This document shows positions 36,176 to 45,653 of a stretch of 64,000 nt of DNA, piece after piece. The stretch covers positions 3,384,527 through 3,448,526 of the forward strand of contig FP929140.1 in assembly GCA_000198515.1 (NCBI GenBank), written 5' to 3'. The notes below the pieces were generated by a model. That model worked only from the letters and a program-made list of their open reading frames with translations, did not search any database and was not told the DNA's origin. The DNA comes from a gamma proteobacterium HdN1 (GTDB lineage Bacteria > Pseudomonadota > Gammaproteobacteria > Pseudomonadales > Ketobacteraceae). The position numbers were made by a program, and so were the translations under genes. Position 1 is the stretch's first letter. Each line of letters opens with the position of its first letter.

Positions 36176-38543
36176 AGGGGGTTGCGCTTTGTAGAGGCGG
36201 AATCCACTCCATGTCGTGTATCAGGACGGTGGGCTTGCCGAGCTTATGTTTATAGATTGCTTGGTAAGCCACCACGTTTTTTACATAGTCACGCGTTTCT
36301 GTAAACGGAATGGTTTCCACCCAAATATCGCCCGGCATTGGAGTATCTTTTGGTTGCCAGCGGCGAGCGCGCCCAGCCCCCGCGTTATAGGCGGCCGTCG
36401 CAAGAATCGTATTGCCATCAAGCTGGCGCTGCAGTTTGCCAAGATAGGTTGTGCCGAGCTGAATGTTGGTTTCGGGACGGTTGATATCCGAAGGTGTCGC
36501 AATTCTAAGGCCGATGGATTTTGCGACTTCGCGGGCGGTTGCCGGCATCAACTGCATATAGCCGCGCGCGCCAACGGGGGAGAGCGCATCCTGCCAGAAG
36601 GCGCTTTCTTGGCGAATGATGGCATAAGTCCATTCCGGCGTGATGCCCGCGTCGCTGGAGCGCCGGAGCACTAAATCCGTGAGCAGGACGGGAAAGCGAA
36701 TATTGAGATCGTCCTGCGCGGAAGAATGTTGTGCCAAGAGAATCGCGTGCAGATACCAGCCTGCTTGGCGGGCAATGAGGGCTGCGGCAATTTTTTCATC
36801 CTCTGACATGTACTTGACGGCATGCATCAGTTCACGCCGCGCGTCCGCTTCTTGGCCCAATGCTTGAAACTCTAATACGCGATTCAATGCAGCGCTGTTG
36901 CGAACGACGTTGCGCATTTTTCCGTCGAGGCTGTATTGGCGCTGGTTTAATTTGAGCGGTGTGCCAATGCGATGGCTTGCCAGAAAACCATAGTAATTAC
37001 GCTCTTGTGCAAGCAGCTCAAAGGTGGTTGCGGGTGGCGGTGCTTCTGCAATCATGGCTTTAACGCGCGCTGGAAACGTCTCGCGCAGCCGATAGGGATC
37101 CGCGAGCGCGGCCATAAAGCGACGGTGGATTCCCATATAGGAATAGGGTGGCGTTCTAGGTAAGGCCGTGGGGCGCGCGAGTTTTTGGCGTGCGTAGTAT
37201 GTTGCGAGCCATTGGTCAGTGCGCGCGCGCCAGTATTGCCACACGAACTGGCTGCGTTCGTCGTCATTCACGGCGGACAGCCAGCGGCCTGCACGCTCCC
37301 AGTCTTGGGCGCGCAGGGCGTTGCGGATGCCAATTGGCACGACATCGGGCGCACCGACTGCGAGCGCGGCGTTCAGCCAGTATTCGGTGTCCTCCGCAAA
37401 GTTCACCTGTTTGAAGCGGCTGATTTGTAGCAGGATGCGCTGTTGCTGGGTACGTGAGAAAGGAAGGCGATTACGGTATTGCAGCCAGAGTTGGCCGGCT
37501 TGGTCGGGGTCGTTGCGGGCCAATCGTTCCAATCCGGTTACAACGATGGGGGCAATCGCATTTCCTTGGGCGAGGTAGTAATTTACTTGCGCGATTTGTT
37601 GGGGTTCTTCGTAGACTTTGATCCATTCGCGAGCCAGTGGCTGGCGGCTTTGGCTTACGCTTCGCTGGAGAACTTCGGCAAGTTGTGGTTTGTGGTTGTG
37701 GAGTGCTTTGCCGATTCGTTCTAAGACCAGTTTGTCAGGGATTGGGCGATAGGATTTCCACGCTTCAAACAGCGGATCGCAGGCGTTGGACTGGGAATAG
37801 CCGACGTTCCAGAGTTTTTCTGCGCCGCGAAACGCTTCCTTAGATGCGCCGGTTTCGTATTTCGCGCGGTAGTAGAGGCAGTCAAATTCCTCACCAAACT
37901 GGCCTGGGTGGTAATGGTTCAGCAAGGTCGGCCAATCACCTTCTGCCGCTTGAGCGCGCAGCCATGCGTGGCTCATTCGGCTGCCTGCGGGCGAGCTTTG
38001 GTAGCGGGTGGCAAACTGCTTTACTTCGGCAAAGCTTACTGGGCCTAGGTGTAGGGCAAATTCTTGCAGCTCAAGGTAGGGATAGAGCGGGTAGTCCTGA
38101 AGGCGTGCGGTGATGCGCTGAAAGTCTTCAATTCGATTGTCGCGAAGTGCCGCAAGTGCCTGCCGGTACTGCTCACGCTGATGGATCGCAGTGCTTGCAA
38201 GGCTGGCCAGAGTCGGGTCCATCGGGCGCGCTGCTGTGATGGTTGCTGCGCCAGCGGCGGCACCGACGATTGCTGCCTTCTTGCCAAGATGTGCCTTCCG
38301 AGCAGGAGCGGGTTTTCGTTTAGATGCCGCTGGGGTGGCGCGGCGGGGCGGGGTTTTCGTGGATTTCCTCGCAACCGGTTTTACGGCACGTTTTGGCGCA
38401 GCTTTAGTGTGGCTTGCTTTAGAGGCTACGGATTTAGACGACGATTTTGTTGGATGGGTGGCCCACGAATCATCGGTATAGCAAAGCGAAACGCATGCAC
38501 TTGCTAGCGCAATCGCCAGCAAGACGCTACGGTACAAAATCAT
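36147..38543 (-). CDS. slt: Soluble lytic murein transglycosylase (Slt70 family)
   Basis: 798 residues. A signal peptide is at 1-24, then a Lys/Ala/Pro/Ser-rich basic stretch at about 30-95 that the usual Slt lacks, a long alpha-superhelical U/L domain, and a C-terminal GH23 lysozyme-like domain. There IRQESAFWQDALSPVGARG holds the catalytic Glu, followed by YMQLMPATARE and AYNAGAGRA. The enzyme cleaves peptidoglycan to 1,6-anhydroMurNAc products in the periplasm. Typical Slt70 is about 620-650 residues, so the extra length is mostly the basic N-terminal segment. Confidence 0.95.
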   Translation of the reverse strand: MILYRSVLLAIALASACVSLCYTDDSWATHPTKSSSKSVASKASHTKAAPKRAVKPVARKSTKTPPRRATPAASKRKPAPARKAHLGKKAAIVGAAAGAATITAARPMDPTLASLASTAIHQREQYRQALAALRDNRIEDFQRITARLQDYPLYPYLELQEFALHLGPVSFAEVKQFATRYQSSPAGSRMSHAWLRAQAAEGDWPTLLNHYHPGQFGEEFDCLYYRAKYETGASKEAFRGAEKLWNVGYSQSNACDPLFEAWKSYRPIPDKLVLERIGKALHNHKPQLAEVLQRSVSQSRQPLAREWIKVYEEPQQIAQVNYYLAQGNAIAPIVVTGLERLARNDPDQAGQLWLQYRNRLPFSRTQQQRILLQISRFKQVNFAEDTEYWLNAALAVGAPDVVPIGIRNALRAQDWERAGRWLSAVNDDERSQFVWQYWRARTDQWLATYYARQKLARPTALPRTPPYSYMGIHRRFMAALADPYRLRETFPARVKAMIAEAPPPATTFELLAQERNYYGFLASHRIGTPLKLNQRQYSLDGKMRNVVRNSAALNRVLEFQALGQEADARRELMHAVKYMSEDEKIAAALIARQAGWYLHAILLAQHSSAQDDLNIRFPVLLTDLVLRRSSDAGITPEWTYAIIRQESAFWQDALSPVGARGYMQLMPATAREVAKSIGLRIATPSDINRPETNIQLGTTYLGKLQRQLDGNTILATAAYNAGAGRARRWQPKDTPMPGDIWVETIPFTETRDYVKNVVAYQAIYKHKLGKPTVLIHDMEWIPPLQSATPYQGAMLIQN

Positions 38544-38828
38544 GTCAGGAGCCCGAAAGATAGAGAGTGCTCATGGCCTGATCAGGCCAATCTAGAAGCA
38601 GCGGGTGTGCTGGCTATAAATCTAGCTCATTTATTAGCAGTCAAGGTGTTGTAGAAAAAGAATTTTTTAGGGCACGAAACTCATTAGGGAAATTGTCTCC
38701 GCCAAATCGCGCGTAAAAGTTGAGACTCTCCAAAGAAATACTACACTTAATCCATCGAACGACGATCTACAGATCAATCTTCCATTGGCTTGCTGTTACG
38801 GCAGCGGCGCTACGAGTTCTATTTTGTT

Positions 38829-39212
38829 ATGTCATCCATGGAAAGAAGAATCCACGAAAAACGCGTTATCAAACGGCACCACTTGCGCTACTACCTAAAG
38901 GTTTATAACCGGAAAACCGGAAAACCGATTGGGTATATCGTCAACGTGTCCACGGAAGGCATGCGCTTGGTCAGCCATATTCCGCTGCTCACGCATAGCG
39001 TGTTCCAGTTTCGGATCAAGCTCCCGCGTGAGATCGAGGGGGAACGCAATATCGACTTTGATGCCTTGTCGTGCTGGTGCCGCCCCGATGTGAGCCCTGA
39101 TTGCTTTGATACCGGTTTCAAGCTGATCGAGCCGCCGAAAGCGCTGCTGGATTTGGTGGATTCGCTTACTCAATACTTCACTTTCGGCTTAGCGCCCGCG
39201 CAAGAGCAATAG
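38829..39212 (+). CDS. PilZ-domain protein
   Basis: 127-residue cyclic-di-GMP receptor-type protein. The RxxxR motif appears in KRHHLRYYLKV and the (D/N)xSxxG motif as NVSTEG near residue 42, followed by a beta-barrel-like region. Start at ATG 38829; a second ATG at 38838 and a longer frame from 38790 also exist. It stands alone, so the partner is unknown. Confidence 0.85.
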   Translation: MSSMERRIHEKRVIKRHHLRYYLKVYNRKTGKPIGYIVNVSTEGMRLVSHIPLLTHSVFQFRIKLPREIEGERNIDFDALSCWCRPDVSPDCFDTGFKLIEPPKALLDLVDSLTQYFTFGLAPAQEQ

Positions 39213-39240
39213 TGCCACGAGTGGTGGTGCTTCAGTCCCA

Positions 39241-39260
39241 GCGTTGACCACGGTCAACGC
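39241..39260. promoter_or_regulatory. Operator-like palindrome GCGTTGACC-AC-GGTCAACGC
   Basis: A perfect 9-bp inverted repeat with a 2-bp centre lies about 110 bp before the second acyl-CoA dehydrogenase pair. Short loop and intergenic place favour a dimeric repressor site over a terminator. Regulator unknown. Confidence 0.45.
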
Positions 39261-39367
39261 CCTATCTGTAAGTTTTTGTCATTTAAAATCTTTTTCCCCC
39301 GTGTGAACATACAGTCACGAAGCTTTTGTTTGCCCGTGTCTGAACCTGTCACCGTGGGGAGTTTTCA

Positions 39368-40573
39368 ATGGATTTATCCATCAAGCCGGAATACCTGCAA
39401 TTCCGCGAGGAAGTTCGTAGTTTTTTAGCGCAAAACCTAACTGACGATCTGCGCGAAGCCGGTCGCCTTGCCACCAGCGTGTTTCACGACGTCGAGCGCA
39501 GCATGGCGTGGCAGAAAATTCTCCACAAAAAAGGCTGGGTTGCGCCTAACTGGCCAAAGCAATACGGCGGTACAGGCTGGGATGTGGTGCAGCGCGCGAT
39601 TTTTGCCGAGGAATCCATGAAGGCGTCCGCCCCCGCTATGATCCCTATGGGCTTGCTGATGTGTGGCCCCTGCATCATCGGTTATGGGACTCAAGCACAA
39701 AAAGATTACTACCTGCCAAGGATTCTCTCGGGTGAGGATCTTTGGTGCCAAGGCTATTCTGAACCAGGTTCCGGCTCCGACCTTGCCTCGTTGCAGACTT
39801 TTGCAGCATCGGATGGCGATGACTACATCGTAAACGGCACCAAAATCTGGACCACCTACGCACATTTTGCCAACAAGATTTTTTGCTTGGTGCGCACCGA
39901 CAAAGAAGCAAAGCCCCAAAAGGGCATCACCTTTTTACTGATTGATATGACCTCGCCCGGCATTAAAGTCGAACCCATTATCGGCTTGGATGGTATTCGC
40001 GAACAAAATACCGTGTTCTTCGATAATGTCCGCGTGCCCAAAGCCAACCGCATCGGCAACGAGAACGATGGTTGGACAGTGGCTAAATATCTGTTGATGT
40101 TTGAGCGAGGCGGGCAAGAGTACGCTCCTGCACTCTACGCGGGGCTTGCGCAGGTCAAAGATATTGCGAGCAAGGAGGCCGGTTCTTTTGGTGGCCCGTT
40201 AATCGCGGATACCAACTTTCGACGCAAGCTAAATGAACTTGAAATCGACATCATGGCGTTGGAATTTACCGAAAATCGCATCAAATCGGCCTTAGGAAGT
40301 GGCCAAAACCCAGGTGCTCTCGCTTCCATGACCAAAATCCTCGGAACCGAGCTTAGCCAGCGCGTCACCGAACTTGCCATCGAGGCGGTAGGCGTCTACG
40401 GCTTGCCGTTACAAACCGATGCCATCCAGCCGGGTGCTGGCTTGCCCTTTGTCGGCCCAGAATATGCGCTTACGGCGATGCCGCGCTACTTGAATACTCG
40501 CGCAACCACCATCTACGGCGGCTCGAACGAGGTGCAGCGTGGAATCATCGCGAAGTTGGTGCTGGGGCTTTGA
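39368..40573 (+). CDS. Acyl-CoA dehydrogenase, putative catalytic subunit of second pair
   Basis: 401-residue ACAD with WCQGYSEPGSGSDL, MFERGGQE (Glu246) and YGGSNEVQRG from residue 383. As in the enzyme at 3487, the MCAD-type Glu is replaced by Gly and the FERG Glu is the likely base. GGGGAG lies upstream of the ATG. It is followed after 52 bp by an unequal ACAD partner, so this is a second heteromeric dehydrogenase in the window. Confidence 0.9.
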   Translation: MDLSIKPEYLQFREEVRSFLAQNLTDDLREAGRLATSVFHDVERSMAWQKILHKKGWVAPNWPKQYGGTGWDVVQRAIFAEESMKASAPAMIPMGLLMCGPCIIGYGTQAQKDYYLPRILSGEDLWCQGYSEPGSGSDLASLQTFAASDGDDYIVNGTKIWTTYAHFANKIFCLVRTDKEAKPQKGITFLLIDMTSPGIKVEPIIGLDGIREQNTVFFDNVRVPKANRIGNENDGWTVAKYLLMFERGGQEYAPALYAGLAQVKDIASKEAGSFGGPLIADTNFRRKLNELEIDIMALEFTENRIKSALGSGQNPGALASMTKILGTELSQRVTELAIEAVGVYGLPLQTDAIQPGAGLPFVGPEYALTAMPRYLNTRATTIYGGSNEVQRGIIAKLVLGL

Positions 40574-40625
40574 ATGCGCTCTTTGTAAAGCGAGTTTTTG
40601 AAGGTTCGATCTCTGGAGAAATCTG

Positions 40626-41792
40626 ATGAATTTTGATTTAAGCCAAGAACAAAAAATGCTGGTGGATAGCATTCAGAAGTTTTTGAAGAATGATTACAGT
40701 TTTGAAACGCGCTGTAAATTGGCGAATTCCAGCCTTGGATTCAGCGAGGAAAACTGGAAGCTGTTTGCTGAACTTGGGTGGCTTGGTGTGGCGCTCGGCA
40801 GCGACTACGGCGGCTTTGGTGGCAGCACAGAAGACATTATGCTGATGCACGAAGCGCTAGGACGAGCCTTGGTCACAGAGCCGATTCTTCCCACAGCGCT
40901 GCTCTGCGGCCGTCTGATTGAATTGCTGGGTACAGAAGCACAGAAAAAAAGCTTATTGCCCAGCTTGATTCAAGGCGAACTACAGCTGGCGCTTGCCTAT
41001 AACGAGGCCATTGCACGCAACAACCCCGCCGTGGTCGGTTGCGTAGCGCAGCGCGAGGGCGACAACTATGTGATTAGCGGCAAAAAAATTGGCGTATTGA
41101 ATGGCCACGCCGCGTCGCAATTGCTGGTCACGGCGCGAACTGCGGGTGATGTGCGTGCCAGTGCCGGAATCAGCGTCTTTTTAGTGGACGCCTATGCCGC
41201 TGGCGTTGAGCGCAAACCCTATCAAACGGTAGATGGGTTACGCGCTGCTGAAATTGAATTCAACGGCGTTGAAGTCACCGCCGCGCAACGCTTGGGTGCA
41301 GAAGGCGACGCGTTTGTCGCGCTGGAAACCGTACTCGATGAAGCCTGTCTTGCTCTCTGCGCAGAAGCCGTAGGCGCGATGGAAGTGCTGTACAAGACCA
41401 CGATCGAGTATTGCAAAACACGCAAGCAGTTTGGCGTACCGATTGGCAAATTTCAGGCGCTGCAGTTCCGCATGGTGGATATGTTCATGCTGCATGAGCA
41501 GGCAAAGTCCATGATTTATCAGGCCGCCTTGCGTGCGAAAGACATCTCAACAAAAGAGGGGCGCGCCAAAGCACGGGAAGCGATTTCCGCCTGTAAAGTC
41601 TATATCGGTAAAGCAGGGCGGCGCATCGGCCAAGAAGCGATACAGCTGCATGGCGGAATGGGCATGACCGATGAATTAAACGTAGGCCATTATTTCAAAC
41701 GCTTAACCGCCATTGATGCGCTGTTTGGAAATGTAGATTATCACCTGCACCGCTATGATGAGTGCGTTACCGCTTCGCGCGAAATTGCCTGA
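40626..41792 (+). CDS. Acyl-CoA dehydrogenase, partner subunit of second pair
   Basis: 388-residue ACAD-fold protein. RKQFGVPIGKFQALQFRMVDM and LHGGMGMTDELNVGHYFKRL are characteristic, and the C-terminal YEGT region is degenerate (LFGNVDYH). With the preceding gene it should form an alpha2-beta2 flavoenzyme. The gene ends 18 bp before a convergent hypothetical gene. Confidence 0.9.
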   Translation: MNFDLSQEQKMLVDSIQKFLKNDYSFETRCKLANSSLGFSEENWKLFAELGWLGVALGSDYGGFGGSTEDIMLMHEALGRALVTEPILPTALLCGRLIELLGTEAQKKSLLPSLIQGELQLALAYNEAIARNNPAVVGCVAQREGDNYVISGKKIGVLNGHAASQLLVTARTAGDVRASAGISVFLVDAYAAGVERKPYQTVDGLRAAEIEFNGVEVTAAQRLGAEGDAFVALETVLDEACLALCAEAVGAMEVLYKTTIEYCKTRKQFGVPIGKFQALQFRMVDMFMLHEQAKSMIYQAALRAKDISTKEGRAKAREAISACKVYIGKAGRRIGQEAIQLHGGMGMTDELNVGHYFKRLTAIDALFGNVDYHLHRYDECVTASREIA

Positions 41793-41810
41793 CGCATCGT
41801 GGCGCGTAAT

Positions 41811-42167
41811 TCATTGAATAAACTGAATGTTCGCCGTGCAGGGGCCGTATCCCCGCCCAGCGGGCGGCAGGCCGCTTTCCATGCGGTCAATTTTATCCTG
41901 CAATTCATGGAGTTCGTGGTTTGCCGCCATGAGATTTTCGACGTCGTGCACCGAAATTCGGATGAGCTTTTGGCGTAGCGCGGCCAGCCGCTTTTTCATT
42001 CCCCGCAATAAATCCTGATTTTTCAACAGCTCATTTTTGCGATCAAACACATAGTGCGCGTTATTGAAGAGCGAGGGGTCTGGGCGTTCGCCATCGCTTT
42101 TGCCAATGAATGTGCCATCACAATCATAATAGTGAAATTCGCAAATACCGGATTCTGGCGACAGCAT
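41811..42167 (-). CDS. Hypothetical protein, 118 aa
   Basis: Starts at ATG 42167 with GAGG seven bases upstream. ICEFHYYDCDGTFIGKS opens the protein and a charged helical stretch follows (about residues 45-100, likely coiled coil). No family is recognised. Convergent with the acyl-CoA dehydrogenase gene. Confidence 0.6.
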   Translation of the reverse strand: MLSPESGICEFHYYDCDGTFIGKSDGERPDPSLFNNAHYVFDRKNELLKNQDLLRGMKKRLAALRQKLIRISVHDVENLMAANHELHELQDKIDRMESGLPPAGRGYGPCTANIQFIQ

Positions 42168-42264
42168 AATGGGCCTCAAAATCTAACGAGTAGAAATTAA
42201 GGATTAGGCTGGAATTGTGCAGAAATCAAGCAGCAAAATGCCGGCTTCAAGCAAGCGCTTCAAA

Positions 42265-43440
42265 TTACGGAAAAAACCATTCTAGCCGAATTGCCGCAGT
42301 TTTTTCGTGCTGCTGGCGGAGGTGGAGGGATCGCGAAAAACTTCCGGTAAGCGTCAGTTGGTGCTTGATCTGCAGGGTTAAGCCACCGCTAATTTCTTGC
42401 CAGCGCTCGTCTACAGATGGAAGCCGCTGTTGTAGGGTTGTGTTTGTCCCATACGTGTTTTCGGTTGCGCGCAGGGGAGGGCGGGTTTCGCTGAATTCCT
42501 TGTAGGCCAGATAGGTAATGAAGGGTGTTAGGGTGGTGCCCGCATTGTTGAAGGCGTTTTCTGTCACTAGGTAGGCAGCGTGAACCCCCATGGAGAGAGT
42601 GCGGGAGCGGGTTTCGCGTGCGTTATAGTGGAGTAGGCTTTCTGTGTTGCCCTCATTGCCGTTATCGCGGCTGGCCTCGTCGTAACTGCTGATCGTCGCA
42701 TCGGAAAAGTTGAAGCGTGAAATCGGCCCATAGAACCACGCGCCATCGCGAAATACTTGGCGCCCTTCAAGCGTAAAAAAATGCTGTTGCGTATCGACTT
42801 TTGCAATGATTGGCGGGCTTGCACTGGGTGGGGTGGTGCTATTCAAACCGTCGAGGCGGCTCCGCTCCAAATGCAGGCGGCCTTGGCCGCTGCCGGCAAG
42901 AACCGTGGCGGTAAAGCCGTTTTTGTACCACTGTGTATAGAGTGCAGCTGAGTTGCTGGCGTGCCTTAAACGGTTGCTGGAGCCTTGAAAATCAAGGGCT
43001 TGATCAAGGTGGGTATAGCGCAATCCGCTTCGCCATGCGGCGTTGTGTTGATACTCTACGCCCACAAAGTTGATGCTTTCTTGCTGTTGGTAGCGTGGGG
43101 TTTCGCCGTGGTGGTTTTGGTCGAGGTGGTGGTCGATATACTGCGTATAAATGCTTAGGCGATCAGGCGTATTTCTGCTGTTATGCAAAAATTGGCGAAC
43201 TTCAGCGCCGGCTGGAAAAACGGTTTGTTGCAGCTGCATTCCGGAGCGAAGAAGCGTGTCGGCAGGGGCGGCACCGAAAGGTAGGGGGGATGGCTCTTGG
43301 GCGGTATAGCCAGCGGTGCTCGACAAGGCAAGACCGAGGCCAAGCGCGATTCGCGTACCGGTGGGGCGAGCAAGTCTTGATGCTTTTGAATGTGTGCTTG
43401 TTGGGAGGGATGTGCAAAAAAGCGGGCGGTGAATGGTCAC
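42265..43440 (-). CDS. Outer-membrane autotransporter-like beta-barrel protein without passenger
   Basis: 391 residues. A signal-like N-terminus (hydrophobic 30-48, RIALGLGLALSSTAGYTA) is followed by amphipathic beta strands with alternating aromatic residues, for instance FFTLEGRQVFRDGAWFYGPIS and LSMGVHAAYL, ending in a strand with RLEWFFP. This resembles the autotransporter barrel domain, but no passenger domain precedes it. The start is a GTG at 43440 after GGAGAGCCC. It may be a stand-alone esterase-less barrel or a truncated transporter. Confidence 0.6.
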   Translation of the reverse strand: MTIHRPLFCTSLPTSTHSKASRLARPTGTRIALGLGLALSSTAGYTAQEPSPLPFGAAPADTLLRSGMQLQQTVFPAGAEVRQFLHNSRNTPDRLSIYTQYIDHHLDQNHHGETPRYQQQESINFVGVEYQHNAAWRSGLRYTHLDQALDFQGSSNRLRHASNSAALYTQWYKNGFTATVLAGSGQGRLHLERSRLDGLNSTTPPSASPPIIAKVDTQQHFFTLEGRQVFRDGAWFYGPISRFNFSDATISSYDEASRDNGNEGNTESLLHYNARETRSRTLSMGVHAAYLVTENAFNNAGTTLTPFITYLAYKEFSETRPPLRATENTYGTNTTLQQRLPSVDERWQEISGGLTLQIKHQLTLTGSFSRSLHLRQQHEKTAAIRLEWFFP

Positions 43441-43562
43441 GGGCTCTCCGGTTTTTGATAAAGCAAGGCAGGCAAACCGACGCGATGGGTGTGCCTTGCG
43501 CTGCCAAACCCAATATAATACTTGGTAATAGGCTAGTTTAACGAAATTGTCAGGAATTTTTC

Positions 43563-43907
43563 ATGCCCGAGCCGCTATACCGCGTTGTATTCGTGAATCA
43601 ATCGGATGTTTTTGAAGTGTATGCGCACCAAGTTTCACAGAGTGAGATGTATGGGTTTATTGAAGTAGGGGAGTTCGTTTTCGGCGAGCGCTCTAAGCTC
43701 GTGGTTGATCCCGGCGAGGAGCGCCTGAAAAACCTGTTTGGTAGCGTGAAGCGTAGCTATATTCCGATGCATGCGGTGATCCGTATTGATGAGGTCGAGC
43801 GCCAAGAGGGGCCTGGCAAGATCGTGGAGTTCAAGGGGGATAAGGTCACGCCGTTTCCGATGCCATTTCCAAGTGCTGGAAAAGGTAGAACGCCGCCAGA
43901 GAATTGA
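43563..43907 (+). CDS. DUF1820 family protein
   Basis: 114 residues matching the conserved gammaproteobacterial DUF1820 family: YRVVFVNQSDVFEVYA, MYGFIEVGEFVFGER, SYIPMHAVIRIDEVERQ. Function unknown. A short AGGA lies upstream of the ATG. Confidence 0.92.
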   Translation: MPEPLYRVVFVNQSDVFEVYAHQVSQSEMYGFIEVGEFVFGERSKLVVDPGEERLKNLFGSVKRSYIPMHAVIRIDEVERQEGPGKIVEFKGDKVTPFPMPFPSAGKGRTPPEN

Positions 43908-44089
43908 CGAATTGGTGCACAACAGAATAAATGTGTTGCAAACTCTTGTTGATAGCGAATTCTGTGCGCCGCTTGGTTGAAAACTGAGTGTTTAGCTGAC
44001 AAAATAAACAGACTGAATTTGCTTGACGGTTGTGCGACTGTTGGGTCATTTTTGCTGAAAACTTTCGTCTTTTCTAGGCAGACAACCTC

Positions 44090-44347
44090 ATGGATAACAG
44101 ACCGCTGTGGGAATACCCAGATTTACCCACGGATTTGTCAAAACTACGTAACCTGCAGAACATTGAGCAGCGGTTGATCGTGGATGTTCGACGTCTGCAA
44201 GCCATGCTGGATCTGATTCGTAACGATAGCGGCACGCCGGCGCGCGTGGAAACGGTCCGTGTTTACCGAGAAATGCTGGAAGCTCGTCAAAACCTGCTGG
44301 ATGAAATTCAGTTGCAGCGCTTGAGTCGTGAAGTCGCCGTTTCCTGA
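44090..44347 (+). CDS. Small hypothetical coiled-coil protein, 85 aa
   Basis: Begins MDNRPLWEYPDLPTDLSKLR and then a helical, charged segment with heptad-like leucines (about 25-78). No family recognised. The start lacks a strong Shine-Dalgarno. Amino-acid composition looks protein-like rather than a shadow frame. Confidence 0.5.
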   Translation: MDNRPLWEYPDLPTDLSKLRNLQNIEQRLIVDVRRLQAMLDLIRNDSGTPARVETVRVYREMLEARQNLLDEIQLQRLSREVAVS

Positions 44348-44464
44348 ATCGTTTTCCTGAAAGTAAAGCTCTGGGGCTGATTGCGCTGCGGCGCCTCGTT
44401 TTGCGGTTCCCCGCGCTCTTTACTCCCGCATTCTCATTCTTTTCCCCCCATTCTTCAAAAGTTG

Positions 44465-44926
44465 TCATCTCTTTTTTGTGCGGCCTTTGGTAGCGCCGCT
44501 CGCTGCAGGCGCATTCTTAGCGGTGGGTGCGCTCTTCATCGGGGCTGTTGAGTGGGTGTTATCCATCCCTTCAAGCCAGAGAATACAGTCTACCCACCCG
44601 AGAAAGTGGCTTAAATAGGTGGGCGAAAGGTCCTGAAGCACGGTAAGGCTTCGTGCCACGAGCGCTTGCGAGTTGAGTGGCCCCGCGTTGGGTGAGATCG
44701 ACTGGATGGTGCGTTGAATCCTTCGTCGCGTGCGCAGTTGGCCCCATGCTTCTCGGTGGGTGCGCGCCGTGCGCAGGTCTTGGAGTGGTGTTGTGGTTTT
44801 GTCTTGGTTGCTGCTGCAGGTACAGCTGGGTGGGGGGAGTTGGGCAAGATCAAGGTCAGCAAGGCTGACTTGTTGAACTTGATGGAGGCGTTGCAATAGG
44901 CCGCTCAGGTTCGCGTGATCAGTCAT
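44465..44926 (-). CDS. DUF2894-like protein of the DUF802/OmpA motor operon
   Basis: 153 residues, cytoplasmic by composition. LSGLLQRLHQVQQVSLADLDLAQLPPPS opens a helical N-terminus, and SLTVLQDLSPTYLSHFLGWVDCILWLE is a hydrophobic helical core. A Lys-rich tail follows. The start ATG at 44926 overlaps the stop of the OmpA-like gene (ATGACTGA), so translation is coupled. Function unknown; it recurs beside DUF802/OmpA genes in other Proteobacteria (family memory). Confidence 0.72.
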   Translation of the reverse strand: MTDHANLSGLLQRLHQVQQVSLADLDLAQLPPPSCTCSSNQDKTTTPLQDLRTARTHREAWGQLRTRRRIQRTIQSISPNAGPLNSQALVARSLTVLQDLSPTYLSHFLGWVDCILWLEGMDNTHSTAPMKSAPTAKNAPAASGATKGRTKKR

Positions 44927-45653
44927 GGATCGCTCCGGAAGCATCACTGTGCTCTATCGTCGCAGAAGGTAGATCGTGCGCAGCGGAATGCAGAGCGCGC
45001 GTGGTGGTGTCGCTGGGAGCTGCCGAAGTCTTGGGTACGGGGGCGATTTCTACGCGGCGGTTTTTGGCGCGGCCTTCGGCATCGCTGTTGGAGGCAATTG
45101 GCTGTTCAGCGCCAAAGGCGGCAGCGAATACCAAGGTGGAAGGTAGGCCGTTGTCGATGAGAGCGCGGGTAACCGTGAGGGCGCGTTCCGCAGAGAGCGC
45201 CCAGTTATCGGTAAAACTGTGGTTGCCCTTTTGAATCGGCAAATCATCGGTAAAGCCACTCACCATTAACAGTTCTTGGCGCTGTTCAAGGTATTTACGC
45301 AGCGGGGCGCTCACTTCGCGTAAGAGAGCAAGCCCTTCGGGCTGTAATTCTGCGGAGTTGAGGGCAAACAGAACGCTGCCACTGATGCCGATGCGGCCTC
45401 GATCCAAGGTGATGCGGCCACTTGCCAGCGGGTCGGCGAGGGCGATTTCAAGGGCTTCTTCTAGGGCTACCCGCTGTTGCTCCTCTGCTTGGCGCTTGGT
45501 GATTTCCGTTTGCAGCGTGCGGCCAAGTTCTAGTTGAATCCCCATCACCCAGATCAGCAGCAGAACAAATGCGCCGAGTAGGCCGGACATTAAATCCCCA
45601 AAAACTGCCCAAACGGGGCCAGTCTGCTCCATATCGGATTCGAACTCGTTCAT
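44919..45653 (-). CDS. MotB/ZorB-like OmpA-domain inner-membrane protein
   Basis: 244 residues. A single transmembrane helix (about 14-36, PVWAVFGDLMSGLLGAFVLLL) carries Asp20, equivalent to the proton-binding Asp of MotB/TolR/ZorB. A short linker leads to a periplasmic OmpA-like peptidoglycan-binding domain: VLFALNSAELQPEG, GFTDDLPI, LSAERALTVTRALI and AKNRRVEI. It is one base from the DUF802 partner (TAATG), as expected for a stator pair with fixed stoichiometry. It should plug to peptidoglycan and use the proton gradient. Confidence 0.88.
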   Translation of the reverse strand: MNEFESDMEQTGPVWAVFGDLMSGLLGAFVLLLIWVMGIQLELGRTLQTEITKRQAEEQQRVALEEALEIALADPLASGRITLDRGRIGISGSVLFALNSAELQPEGLALLREVSAPLRKYLEQRQELLMVSGFTDDLPIQKGNHSFTDNWALSAERALTVTRALIDNGLPSTLVFAAAFGAEQPIASNSDAEGRAKNRRVEIAPVPKTSAAPSDTTTRALHSAAHDLPSATIEHSDASGAIHD

